NCBI RefSeq assembly: GCF_026642255.1
Contig: NZ_CP113264.1
Location: 5,828,001-5,892,000 of the forward strand
Direction: 5' to 3'
Origin: Streptomonospora nanhaiensis
GTDB taxonomy: Bacteria > Actinomycetota > Actinomycetes > Streptosporangiales > Streptosporangiaceae
Length of the DNA: 64,000 nucleotides
Position 1 is the first letter of the stretch. Each line of letters starts with the position of its first letter. Made by a program: the position numbers and the translations under genes. Of the stretch, positions 15,699-23,022 are shown piece by piece. The notes beneath the pieces were generated by a model, which had not been told where the DNA came from, ran no database searches, and was given only the letters and a program-made list of their open reading frames with translations.

Positions 15699-15887
15699 TC
15701 AGCGCTTGAAGACGTTCTTGGCCTTCTCGCTCGCGTCCTTGGCCTTGTCCTTGGCCCGGTCGGCCTTGTCCTTGGCATCGGCCTTGGCCTGGTCCGCCTT
15801 GCCCTCGGCCTCCTTGCCGCGGTCCCCCGCGGCCTTGCCGTAGGCCTCCTTGGCCTTGCCGGCGGCGTCGTCGAAGTGCTTGCCCAT
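15699..15887 (-). CDS. CsbD family stress protein
   Basis: 62 residues, MGKHFDDAAGKAKEAYGKAA and then Lys/Ala/Asp-rich helix without hydrophobic core segments, typical of CsbD-like general-stress proteins. ATG 15887 has AGGGGG 9 bases upstream. First gene of the Asp23 operon. Just upstream, CTCCGAG/CTCGGAG (15905-15924) can fold a hairpin that borders the ribosome site, so translation could be structure-sensitive. A sigma-70-like promoter lies at 15988-16016. Confidence 0.8.
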   Translation of the reverse strand: MGKHFDDAAGKAKEAYGKAAGDRGKEAEGKADQAKADAKDKADRAKDKAKDASEKAKNVFKR

Positions 15888-15987
15888 GTTTTCTGCCCCC
15901 TCCTCCGAGCGCATTGCTCTCGGAGATTTCGGACCGAAACCCGGTATCTGCGCCAAGGGATGGCCAGATGAGTTCCGAACTAAACAC

Positions 15988-16016
15988 ACCATATACACAC
16001 TGTACGTAGCTACCAA
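15988..16016 (-). promoter_or_regulatory. Promoter of the Asp23 operon
   Basis: On the minus strand TTGGTA (16016-16011), a 17-base spacer and TATGGT (15993-15988), inside an AT-rich island unusual for this genome, about 100 bases before the CsbD-like ATG. I did not find a convincing SigB-type GTTT/GGGTAT pair. Confidence 0.5.
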
Positions 16017-16115
16017 GATACTTTGAGTAACGAATCGCTGGTCAGAAGAGGAGAGAGTCTTTCCCATCCCGCCTCCACGGGCACGACACACCCCTGCGTC
16101 GCGGGAAAACGAAAA

Positions 16116-16135
16116 GGGCGCCCCGGAAGGCGCCC
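16116..16135 (-). terminator. Terminator of purU
   Basis: GGGCGCC (16116-16122), loop, GGCGCCC (16129-16135). Read on the minus strand the stem is followed by TTTTCGTTTTCC, a rare near-canonical intrinsic terminator here. Confidence 0.75.
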
Positions 16136-16192
16136 CTGAGTCCGAAAAGCGGTCCCGCCCGGCGATCCGCCGGGGAGGCCGTGTCCCCGGCG

Positions 16193-17080
16193 TCAGCCGA
16201 AGACGACCGTCTTCCCCCCGTTGAGGAGGACCCGGCGCTGCGCGTGCCAGTTGACCGCGCGTGCCAGCGCCACCGACTCCAGGTCCCGGCCGATCGCGGT
16301 GAGCTGCTCCGGACTGTGCGTGTGGTCCACCCGGGACACCTCCTGCTCGATGATGGGCCCCTCGTCCAGGTCGGCGGTGACGTAGTGGGCCGTCGCACCG
16401 ATCAGCTTGACCCCGCGCGTGTGGGCCTGGTGGTAGGGGCGCGCACCCTTGAAACTCGGCAGGAAGGAGTGGTGGATGTTGATGATCCGACCGGACATCT
16501 TGGTGCACAGCTGCTCGGAGAGCACCTGCATGTAGCGGGCCAGGACGACCAGGCCCACGTCGTAGGAGTCCACCAGCTCCAGGAGCCGCGTCTCCTGCTC
16601 CGGCTTGTTCCCCGCGGTGACCGGCAGGTGGTGGAAGTCCACGCCGTAGGAGTCCGCGAGGAACCCCAGGTCCGGGTGGTTGGACACCACGGCGGCGATG
16701 TCGGCGTCCAGGAGCCCGCTGCGCTGGCGGTAGAGGAGGTCGTTGAGGCAGTGGCCGAACTTGGACACCATGACGATCATGCGCGGGCGCACGTCGCGGG
16801 GGTTGAGCGTCCACTCGACGAACGCCTCGCCCGCATCGGACCCGAAGTCCCCCGCCAGCGCAGCGAACGCCCCGCGCAGCACGTCCTCGCCGACCGGCCC
16901 GTCGCCGCCCCGCTCCGCCACGAACTGCATCCGCAGGAAGAACCGGCCCGTGTAGTGGTCGCCGTACTGCTGACTCTCGGTGATGTTGCAACCGTGGTCG
17001 GACAGCAGGTTGGCCACTGCCGCGACGATGCCCCTGCTGTCGGGACACGAAAGGGTCAGGACGTACTCGCGCTCACTCAT
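16193..17080 (-). CDS. purU: Formyltetrahydrofolate deformylase
   Basis: A 295-residue enzyme that hydrolyses 10-formyl-THF to formate and THF, balancing one-carbon pools. An N-terminal ACT domain (YVLTLSCPDSRGIVAAVANL) is followed by a formyltransferase-like domain. Catalytic landmarks are IINIHHSFLPSFKGA (Asn and His) and GATAHYVTADLDEGPIIEQ (Asp). The ATG at 17080 has AGGAATGG upstream and gives the family length. It lies near, but separate from, the glycine/serine one-carbon genes at 2.7-7.1 kb. Single gene with its own terminator. Confidence 0.95.
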   Translation of the reverse strand: MSEREYVLTLSCPDSRGIVAAVANLLSDHGCNITESQQYGDHYTGRFFLRMQFVAERGGDGPVGEDVLRGAFAALAGDFGSDAGEAFVEWTLNPRDVRPRMIVMVSKFGHCLNDLLYRQRSGLLDADIAAVVSNHPDLGFLADSYGVDFHHLPVTAGNKPEQETRLLELVDSYDVGLVVLARYMQVLSEQLCTKMSGRIINIHHSFLPSFKGARPYHQAHTRGVKLIGATAHYVTADLDEGPIIEQEVSRVDHTHSPEQLTAIGRDLESVALARAVNWHAQRRVLLNGGKTVVFG

Positions 17081-17212
17081 GGGAAAGAACCATTCCTGGG
17101 GTCGGACCGGCTGATCAGCCGTGACGCCCCAGGATATCGACCCGGGCCGCCCGGCGGAGCGGTTCCGGGGCGTCGTCCCGGCCACAGGGTTCACCGAACC
17201 GTTCACCACCGG

Positions 17213-17235
17213 GAATATGAAACACATTCATGTTC
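17213..17235. promoter_or_regulatory. Candidate operator, 9-bp inverted repeat
   Basis: GAATATGAA (17213-17221) and TTCATGTTC (17227-17235) form an inverted repeat with one mismatch and a 5-base spacer, ending 16 bases before the aldolase ATG. A second palindrome, GGTTCACCGAACC, lies a little upstream (17188-17200). Both are in the divergent purU/aldolase region. The regulator is unknown. Confidence 0.4.
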
Positions 17236-17251
17236 TGGCATCCTCGGACGC

Positions 17252-18490
17252 ATGACAAGCCTGCGTGAGAAGTACGAGGCCGCGACGCGCGAACTCCAAG
17301 CCCCCTTCGCCATGGTCGACCTGGCCGCCTTCCGCGCCAACGCGGCCGACCTCACCCGCCGGGCCCACGGCAAGCCCGTCCGCATCGCCAGCAAGTCCGT
17401 GCGCAGCCGTGCCCTGCTCCGCACCGCCCTCTCCCTCCCCGGCTACGCGGGGATCATGGCCTTCACCCTCCCCGAGGCGCTCTGGCTGGCCGAGGGCGAC
17501 TCCGAGGGCCCCTTGGACGACGACATCCTCGTGGCCTACCCCACCGTCGACCGGGAGTCCCTCACCCGGCTCGCGGGGGACCCCGACGCCGCCCGGACCG
17601 TCACCGTCATGGTCGACGACACCGCCCACCTGGACCTGATCAGCGCCGCCGTGGCCGACGCGGCCGCCTCCGGCGCGCGCGGAGCCGGGGCCCCGCCCGT
17701 CCGCGTCTGCCTGGACATCGACACCAGCTGGCAGCCCCTCGGCTCCCGCGCCCGCATCGGCTCCTTCCGCTCCCCCGTGCGCACCCCCGCACAGGCGGCG
17801 GCGCTCGCCCGCGCCGTCGTCGAGCGGCCCGGGCTGGAGCTGGCCGGGATCATGGCCTACGAGGGGCAGATCGCCGGGGTGGGCGACGCCCCTCCCGGGC
17901 GCCCCCTGTACGCGCGCGTCCTGCGCGCCGTCCAGCGAAGATCGGCGGTCGAGCTCGCCCGGCGCCGAGCCGCCGTCGTGCGGGCGGTGGGCGCCGTCGC
18001 CGACCTGCGCTTCGTCAACGGCGGCGGCACCGGCAGCCTCCACACCACCGGCCGGGAGAAGGCCGTCACCGAGCTCACGGCGGGGTCCGGCCTCTTCCAC
18101 CCGCACCTGTTCGACCACTACCGGGCCTTCCGCGGCCGCCCCGCCGCCCTCTTCGCGCTCCCCGTCGTGCGCCGCCCCGCCCCGGGCGTGGTGACCGCCC
18201 TCGGGGGCGGCTACCCCGCCTCCGGGCCCGTCGACCCCCACCGGGCGCCCACCCCCCACCTCCCCGAAGGACTGTCCTACACGGCCAACGAGGGAGCGGG
18301 AGAGGTGCAGACCCCCCTCGTCGGCGCCGCGGCCGACGGCCTCGCCGTCGGCGACCGCGTGTGGATGCGCCACGCCAAGGCGGGCGAGCTCTGCGAGCGC
18401 TTCGACACCCTGCACCTGGTCGACTCCGACACCGGCGAGTACGTCGGCGCCGTCCCCACCTACCGGGGCGAGGGCCGGACCTTCCTCTGA
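17252..18490 (+). CDS. Fold-type III PLP amino acid deaminase/aldolase (D-threonine aldolase-like)
   Basis: A 412-residue protein of the alanine-racemase N-terminal/D-serine dehydratase-like group. The probable PLP lysine is in RIASKSVRSRALL near residue 51; VCLDIDTSWQPLG and FVNGGGTGSLHTTG line the barrel; the C-terminal domain has WMRHAKAGELCERFD, where His and Cys could ligate a metal as in D-threonine aldolase and D-serine dehydratase. Substrate is not fixed: D-threonine/D-allothreonine cleavage to glycine or D-serine deamination are both possible. ATG 17252 has only a weak site (CGGA). It is divergent from purU and converges with the DUF3618 gene. Confidence 0.85.
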   Translation: MTSLREKYEAATRELQAPFAMVDLAAFRANAADLTRRAHGKPVRIASKSVRSRALLRTALSLPGYAGIMAFTLPEALWLAEGDSEGPLDDDILVAYPTVDRESLTRLAGDPDAARTVTVMVDDTAHLDLISAAVADAAASGARGAGAPPVRVCLDIDTSWQPLGSRARIGSFRSPVRTPAQAAALARAVVERPGLELAGIMAYEGQIAGVGDAPPGRPLYARVLRAVQRRSAVELARRRAAVVRAVGAVADLRFVNGGGTGSLHTTGREKAVTELTAGSGLFHPHLFDHYRAFRGRPAALFALPVVRRPAPGVVTALGGGYPASGPVDPHRAPTPHLPEGLSYTANEGAGEVQTPLVGAAADGLAVGDRVWMRHAKAGELCERFDTLHLVDSDTGEYVGAVPTYRGEGRTFL

Positions 18491-18641
18491 GCCGGGCGGC
18501 GGCCCGGGCTCCGGGCCGCGCCACCGGCACCCGCGGAGCGGCCCGGAGCCGGCGGGGTCCGCCGTCCCCGCGCGCCCGCCACGGGGGCTGCCCCCGGTCC
18601 GCCGGGCCGGAGCCGCCTGAACACAGGACCGCCCGTACGAC

Positions 18642-18674
18642 GAGGGGCCCGTGCGCCGAGCGCACGGGCCCCTC
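18642..18674. terminator. Bidirectional terminator
   Basis: A perfect 15-bp stem, GAGGGGCCCGTGCGC (18642-18656), loop CGA, complementary arm 18660-18674, between the convergent aldolase and DUF3618 genes. Confidence 0.75.
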
Positions 18675-18686
18675 CCACCGGTTCCG

Positions 18687-19082
18687 CTACCCGCGGCGGC
18701 GGACCGCCCAGGCCACCACGCCCACGGCGATCACCGCGCCCACGCCGACCGCGAGGATCAGCGCCTCCGGGGGCAGCCGGCGGCGCGACTGGTAGGTGGT
18801 CACGACCTCGTCATCGCCCTTGATGACGATGCTGCCCTCCTCGGGGGCCACGAGGTGGCTCTCCACACGCACAGCGCCTCCGCCGACCACGAGGGCGCGT
18901 GCCTCGTCGACGATCCGTGCGCCGCGTTCGCGGGCCCTCCCGATCTGTCTACGGGCGATGTTGGCAGGCCGGGCCTGCTCACTCAGCTCGTCCAGGGTCT
19001 CCGCCAGCCGCCGCTGTTCGCGGGTGATCTCGGCCTGGATCTCAGCCGGGGTCTGGCGCGGTTCGGTGTCGCGTCCCGTCAT
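18687..19082 (-). CDS. DUF3618 domain membrane protein
   Basis: 131 residues. TPAEIQAEITREQRRLAETL near the N-terminus is the DUF3618 helix, predicted coiled. A single transmembrane segment (ALILAVGVGAVIAVGVVAWA) lies at the C-terminus before RRRG. The start at 19082 overlaps the end of the phosphatidyltransferase gene by 41 bases, indicating coupled translation. Family function is unknown; actinobacterial members often accompany membrane-lipid or phage-shock-like genes. Confidence 0.8.
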   Translation of the reverse strand: MTGRDTEPRQTPAEIQAEITREQRRLAETLDELSEQARPANIARRQIGRARERGARIVDEARALVVGGGAVRVESHLVAPEEGSIVIKGDDEVVTTYQSRRRLPPEALILAVGVGAVIAVGVVAWAVRRRG

Positions 19083-20226
19083 GGGGCTCCGCCTCTCTCC
19101 ACTGGCGCAGGGTCGTCTGAGAGCCCGAGTCCGAGTCCGAGCCGGAGTCCCGGCTCTCCTCCGCGCCGTCGGACGGACCGGAGAATCTCAGCGCGCCGTC
19201 GATTCCGTCGACCACGCGGAAGAAGTCCCGCGTGGACAACCACAGTTTATAGATGATGGCTATCTCGAAGGCGAGAAGCAAAACGCCCGCGGCGGCGGTG
19301 ATCCAGCCGATCAGCGACGTGGCGCCGAGGACCGCGACGGCCAGGGGAGCCACCACGAACACCGCCAGCTGGAACTCGATACCGCCCACCAGGTGCGTCC
19401 TGATGCGCCTGGCGTTGAGCGCCGACCAGAAGCGCTGGTACCAGGGGAAGCGGGAGCGGAACTCCTGGTGGAGGTCCACCTTGGGCAGCGTCAGGTCCGG
19501 CTGCTTGCCCGCCGTGCGGTGGTTGCGCGCCTCCCGCTCGTTCTGGCTGTGCAGTATCTGCTCCAGCACGCCGATGCCGTGGCGGAGCACCGCCTGCTCT
19601 CCGCCGTCGCTCATCGTGCGTCCGCCGCCGCCGGTGGCCGAGGCCGTGTCGTCGTCCTCGGGCTCCAGCATCGACAGGGTCGCACGGGCCCTCTCCAGCG
19701 CGGCCGCCAGGTGCGAGCGCATCTCCCTGCGCACCTTGTAGACCTGCAGGGCGTTGAGGTACCGGAGCATGTCCAGGAAGACGACGGCCAGGGCCAGCCA
19801 CACGAACCACACCGGGTTGGAGTCAGGGGCGACCTCCTCGGACACGACGTACTGCCCGCCCATGAGGGCGACCGCGCACACCAGCACCCGGAACCGGTCG
19901 GACACGTAGTCCATCCACGACCCGAACAGGGACTCCGAACCGGTGAGCCGCGCCAGCTTGCCGTCCACGCAGTCCACGAGGAAGCACAGGATGTACAGGA
20001 CCGCGCCCAGGGCCAGGAACTGCCGGTAGCCCAGGGCGAAGCAGACCGCCGCGCCGAGCCCCAGGAAGAGCGCGACCACCGTGAGCTGGTTGGGCGTGAT
20101 CGAGGTCCGGTTGGCGACCAGGCGGACGAGCCGGACCGCGACCGGGTCCACGAGGGAGACCGTGAGCCAGGAGTCGCGCTCCTTGAGCGTGCGCTCCCTG
20201 ACCTCGTCGAGTGTGAATCCAGGCAT
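19042..20226 (-). CDS. CDP-alcohol phosphatidyltransferase family protein
   Basis: A 394-residue membrane enzyme. The CDP-alcohol motif D-x2-D-G-x2-A-R-x8-G-x3-D-x3-D is intact in DCVDGKLARL plus FGSWMDYVSD, about residues 84-108. These enzymes transfer a phosphoalcohol from CDP-diacylglycerol or related donors to make phospholipids. Helices surround the motif; a long soluble insert of about 90 residues follows the first membrane half, and two further hydrophobic segments lie near residues 295-345. This is nearly twice the usual length (about 200), so a C-terminal extension with its own membrane pair is present. Acceptor unknown. ATG 20226; GGGGAG lies 12 bases upstream. Confidence 0.88.
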   Translation of the reverse strand: MPGFTLDEVRERTLKERDSWLTVSLVDPVAVRLVRLVANRTSITPNQLTVVALFLGLGAAVCFALGYRQFLALGAVLYILCFLVDCVDGKLARLTGSESLFGSWMDYVSDRFRVLVCAVALMGGQYVVSEEVAPDSNPVWFVWLALAVVFLDMLRYLNALQVYKVRREMRSHLAAALERARATLSMLEPEDDDTASATGGGGRTMSDGGEQAVLRHGIGVLEQILHSQNEREARNHRTAGKQPDLTLPKVDLHQEFRSRFPWYQRFWSALNARRIRTHLVGGIEFQLAVFVVAPLAVAVLGATSLIGWITAAAGVLLLAFEIAIIYKLWLSTRDFFRVVDGIDGALRFSGPSDGAEESRDSGSDSDSGSQTTLRQWREAEPHDGTRHRTAPDPG

Positions 20227-20553
20227 CGTCGCCAATACTCCCCAACACGAAGCGGATGTGTTCCGGCCCGGAGGCCGTGCCGACCACCACCGGATGGGCG
20301 TGGCGCCCGGGTGCGCGAAGGGCGTCACCAGCGGGTCGACCGAAAGCACGAGTGCGGTCAACAATAGGTGATCGAACCGCTGGTCACCCCCAAAGCGGAT
20401 GAACCGAACCGGAATCGCAACCGAAGCCGGTAAACCCAGCCTGACACAGGTGAAGAAGCGCCGCTCCCCGGGGCACCCCGCGCGCTCGCTACGGTAGGAG
20501 CAGTGAGCGGGCGGGGCCCCACCGCCCCGCCGACGAGCAGATGGGAACACCAC
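20227..20553. other. Non-coding divergent promoter region
   Basis: 327 bases between the phosphatidyltransferase and peroxiredoxin genes. I see no gene; it contains GAACCG-type short repeats (around 20374-20425) and must hold both promoters, which I could not place with confidence. Confidence 0.5.
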
Positions 20554-21036
20554 GTGAGCGACCCGATCCGCCTGGCGCCCGGCGACCAGGCCCCCGACTT
20601 CACCCTCGACGACGCCGACGGCAAGCCCGTCACCCTCAGCGAGGTGCTGGCCTCCACCGGGCAGCGCGTCGTCCTGTACTTCTACCCGGCGGCGATGACC
20701 CCCGGGTGCACCACCCAGGCCTGCGACTTCCGCGACAACCTCCGCGAGTTCGGCTCGGCGGGCCTCACCGTCCTGGGCGTCTCCCCCGACACGACCGACA
20801 AGCTGGCCGCGTTCCGGGAGAAGGAGGGCCTGACGTTCACCCTCCTCGGCGACCCCGGCAAGGAGACCCTGCGCGCCTACGGCGCCTTCGGCGAGAAGAA
20901 GAACTACGGCCGCACGGTCCAGGGCGTCATCCGCTCCACCGTCGTCGTCGGCGCCGACGGCAAGGTGGAGAAGGCCTTCTACAACGTGAAGGCCACCGGG
21001 CACGTCGACCGCCTCAAGAAGGAACTCGGCGTCTGA
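20554..21036 (+). CDS. bcp: Thioredoxin-dependent peroxiredoxin, Bcp/PrxQ type
   Basis: 160 residues. Reduces hydrogen and organic peroxides using thioredoxin. The PGCTTQACDFRD motif holds the peroxidatic Cys and a second Cys five residues later, the PrxQ-type resolving Cys. Flanking landmarks are GDQAPDFTLDDADG and YFYPAAMTPG. GTG 20554 is chosen because the protein then begins SDPIRLAPGDQAPDF like its relatives; an upstream in-frame ATG (20503) would add 17 residues. Stand-alone gene, 88 bases before the tRNA. Confidence 0.93.
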   Translation: MSDPIRLAPGDQAPDFTLDDADGKPVTLSEVLASTGQRVVLYFYPAAMTPGCTTQACDFRDNLREFGSAGLTVLGVSPDTTDKLAAFREKEGLTFTLLGDPGKETLRAYGAFGEKKNYGRTVQGVIRSTVVVGADGKVEKAFYNVKATGHVDRLKKELGV

Positions 21037-21124
21037 CCCTCCGGCCTCCGGCGGCCCGGCCTGGCCCGGCCCTGCGGGGCCTGGCGGCCGGGTCCGCCCG
21101 CGTCCCCGGTACAGTTGTCCCGAC

Positions 21125-21199
21125 GGGGCCGTAGTCCAACCGGCAGGAGACGACAGCTTTAGGTGCTGTACAGTGCGGGTTCGAATCCCGCCGGCCCTA
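21125..21199 (+). tRNA. tRNA with UAG anticodon (Leu-like) and short variable loop
   Basis: A cloverleaf can be drawn: acceptor GGGGCCG (21125-21131) with CGGCCCT (21192-21198) and discriminator A; D-arm GTC/GAC; anticodon stem ACAGC/GCTGT with loop TTTAGGT and anticodon TAG at 21160-21162; T-arm GCGGG-TTCGAAT-CCCGC. TTTAGGT is the usual loop of tRNA-Leu(UAG), and the 3-bp D-stem is Leu-like, but the variable region is only five bases (ACAGT) where tRNA-Leu has a long arm. No CCA is encoded. It may be a divergent tRNA-Leu, a pseudo-tRNA or a special-purpose tRNA. Confidence 0.7.
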
Positions 21200-21205
21200 C
21201 GAGGT

Positions 21206-21418
21206 GGTATGCGCCGGTCGGTGGGCTCCGCCCACCCTCCGCACGACCCGCGACACCCCGGGGGACACCCCCCACCCCGAACCGCAGGCGGTATGCGCCG
21301 GTCGATGGGCCCCGCCCGCCTCCTGCGCACGACCCGCAACACCCCGGGGGACACCCCCCACCCCGAACCGCAGGCGGTATGCGCCGGTCGGTGGGCCCCG
21401 CCCACCTCCTGCGCACCG
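21206..21418 (+). repeat. Tandem repeat, 2.5 copies of an 84-86-bp unit containing a terminator hairpin
   Basis: Units at 21206-21289, 21290-21375 and a partial one from 21376, each starting GGTATGCGCCGGTCG. Copies 1 and 3 contain GGTGGGC-(T/C)CC-GCCCACC, a 7-bp hairpin with a 3-base loop (21220-21236 in copy 1); copy 2 has a mismatched version. The array begins 6 bases after the tRNA, so its first hairpin probably ends the tRNA transcript. It converges on the kinase gene. Confidence 0.85.
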
Positions 21419-21519
21419 CGGTCCCGCACGGCGGGCCCCGGCGCCGAACCCCGCCACGGGCACAGGACCGGTGAGGACGGGGGCGTCGGGCCGCGACGGC
21501 CGCTCCCGCGGCCGGCCCG

Positions 21520-22686
21520 CTAGCGGCCGAGCAGGGCCCAGAGCACGACGGCCAGCAGGAGCACCACGCCGAGGGCGACGCCGGCGAACACCGGCAGCAT
21601 GCTCTTCTCCGCGTGCCGGCCCGAACTCGTCAGCCCCAGCGTGTCCGTGGACTCGCGGATCGACGTCATGATCGAGTTCATCGCCTCGGGGCTGTTGCGC
21701 AGCCGCTCGTTGATGGACTCCGCCAGGACGTGGGCGCCCGCCTTGAAGTGCTCGCGGGCCGACTCCCGGTCCTGTTCGTCCCCGCCGCCCTCGCCGGGAC
21801 GCGGCTCGGCCGGACGGGCCCCGGAGGCGGCCGTCTCCACGCTGGTCTCGGGCGCCCACGGGGCCAGGGCCGCGATCCGCAGCATCTTGGTGGCGTTCTC
21901 CGCGGTCAGCCGCTCGCCGGGCTCGACGCGGAGCAGGCCGGCGAGCACCGGCGCGAGCGGGCCCGCGTTCGCGGCCTCCGCGGGCTCGTCCAGCTGCTCC
22001 TGGCGCAGGATCTTGATGTAGCCCTTGCGGTCGTAGGGAGGGTGGCCCTCCACCGCCGCGTACAGGGTGGCGCCCAGGGACCACAGGTCCGACTCCGGCC
22101 CGACCGGTCCGGCCTTGGCCCTCTCCGGCGGGATGTAGGCGGGAGAGCCGATGATGCGGCCCGACGCGCTCAGCGCCGACTCGCCGTTCCAGGCGGCCAG
22201 CCCGAAGTCGGTCAGCACCACGCGCCCGGCCTGGCTGATCATCACGTTCTCGGGCTTGACGTCGCGGTGGACGATCCCCTCGGTGTGCGCGACCTTGAGG
22301 GCGTCGATCAGCTGGAGCCCGATCTCCGCCACCCGCTGGTAGGGCAGCGCGCCGCCCACCTGGATCAGCTCCTCCAGGGTGGATGCCTCGACCAGCTCCA
22401 TGACGATCCACGGCCGGTCGTCCTCGTCCACGACGTCCAGGACGGTGACCAGGCTCGGGTGGGTGAGGCGCCCGGCGACCCGGGCCTCACGCGTGGTGCG
22501 CTGGAGGAGGGACTCGCGCTCGGAGCGGCTCAGGTCGGCCGGGAGCCTGAGCTCCTTGACGGCGACCTCGCGGTCGATGACCAGGTCGACGGCGCGCCAC
22601 ACCGTGCCGACACCGCCCCTGGCGATCTCCGACACCAGCTGGTAGCGCCCTTTGAGCAGGCGCCCCTCAGGACCGGAGTCGCCCAT
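21520..22686 (-). CDS. Membrane-anchored serine/threonine protein kinase
   Basis: A 388-residue Hanks-type kinase. Visible motifs: glycine loop IARGGVGTVWRA, catalytic Lys in REVAVKELRL, HRDVKPENVM, DFGLA and the activation segment IGSPAYIPPER. After the kinase domain (about residues 12-270) comes an acidic, low-complexity linker, then one C-terminal transmembrane segment (VFAGVALGVVLLLAVVLWAL) ending LLGR, so the catalytic domain is cytoplasmic with almost no outside domain. ATG 22686 is preferred over upstream in-frame codons because GGAGGT sits 8 bases before it. No PASTA repeats. Substrates unknown. Confidence 0.92.
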   Translation of the reverse strand: MGDSGPEGRLLKGRYQLVSEIARGGVGTVWRAVDLVIDREVAVKELRLPADLSRSERESLLQRTTREARVAGRLTHPSLVTVLDVVDEDDRPWIVMELVEASTLEELIQVGGALPYQRVAEIGLQLIDALKVAHTEGIVHRDVKPENVMISQAGRVVLTDFGLAAWNGESALSASGRIIGSPAYIPPERAKAGPVGPESDLWSLGATLYAAVEGHPPYDRKGYIKILRQEQLDEPAEAANAGPLAPVLAGLLRVEPGERLTAENATKMLRIAALAPWAPETSVETAASGARPAEPRPGEGGGDEQDRESAREHFKAGAHVLAESINERLRNSPEAMNSIMTSIRESTDTLGLTSSGRHAEKSMLPVFAGVALGVVLLLAVVLWALLGR

Positions 22687-22852
22687 ACCGGCTACCTCCG
22701 GACCTTCGGAAGAGCGCGACGCCCGGGGCCGCTGTGTGTGAGGGTTGTCTAGGGAGGACACGGTTATCCACGGGTCCATTCACCGGCCATGGTGGCCTCC
22801 TGCGGAGCATTGCGGTCGCTGTCACCATGTAGGTGCACGGATCACTCGTTAT

Positions 22853-22880
22853 ACCAGCAGGACGCCGAGTCCACGCTGGT
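22853..22880. other. Hairpin in non-coding gap upstream of the kinase
   Basis: ACCAGC (22853-22858) with GCTGGT (22875-22880), and inside it GGAC/GTCC (22860-22863, 22869-22872). The gap 22687-23022 has no gene I can support; it is AT-richer than average around 22840-22920 and should contain the kinase promoter. Confidence 0.4.
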
Positions 22881-22987
22881 AGTTGCCATAACACTGGCAC
22901 ATAGGTTCGCTTTCGTTATGTCCGACGAAAACCTGCGCATGCCATGACCTGCCTCTCCTTTACCCGTCCTTGCCCCGGCCATGGGGC

Positions 22988-23018
22988 GGGCGTGCGGGCG
23001 CGACACGCCCGCACGCCC
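22988..23018 (-). terminator. Terminator of the M16 peptidase operon
   Basis: A perfect 13-bp stem, GGGCGTGCGGGCG (22988-23000), loop CGACA, complementary arm 23006-23018, directly after the stop of the second M16 gene. Confidence 0.75.
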
Positions 23019-23022
23019 CGGA

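Noticed and set aside
15888..16060. A SigB-type promoter for the Asp23 operon
   Set aside because: No GTTT with correctly spaced GGGTAT was found; the sigma-70-like pair is the better match.
21206..21418. A possible CRISPR array because of repeated units
   Set aside because: Units of 84-86 bp are contiguous, with no unique spacers and no cas genes.
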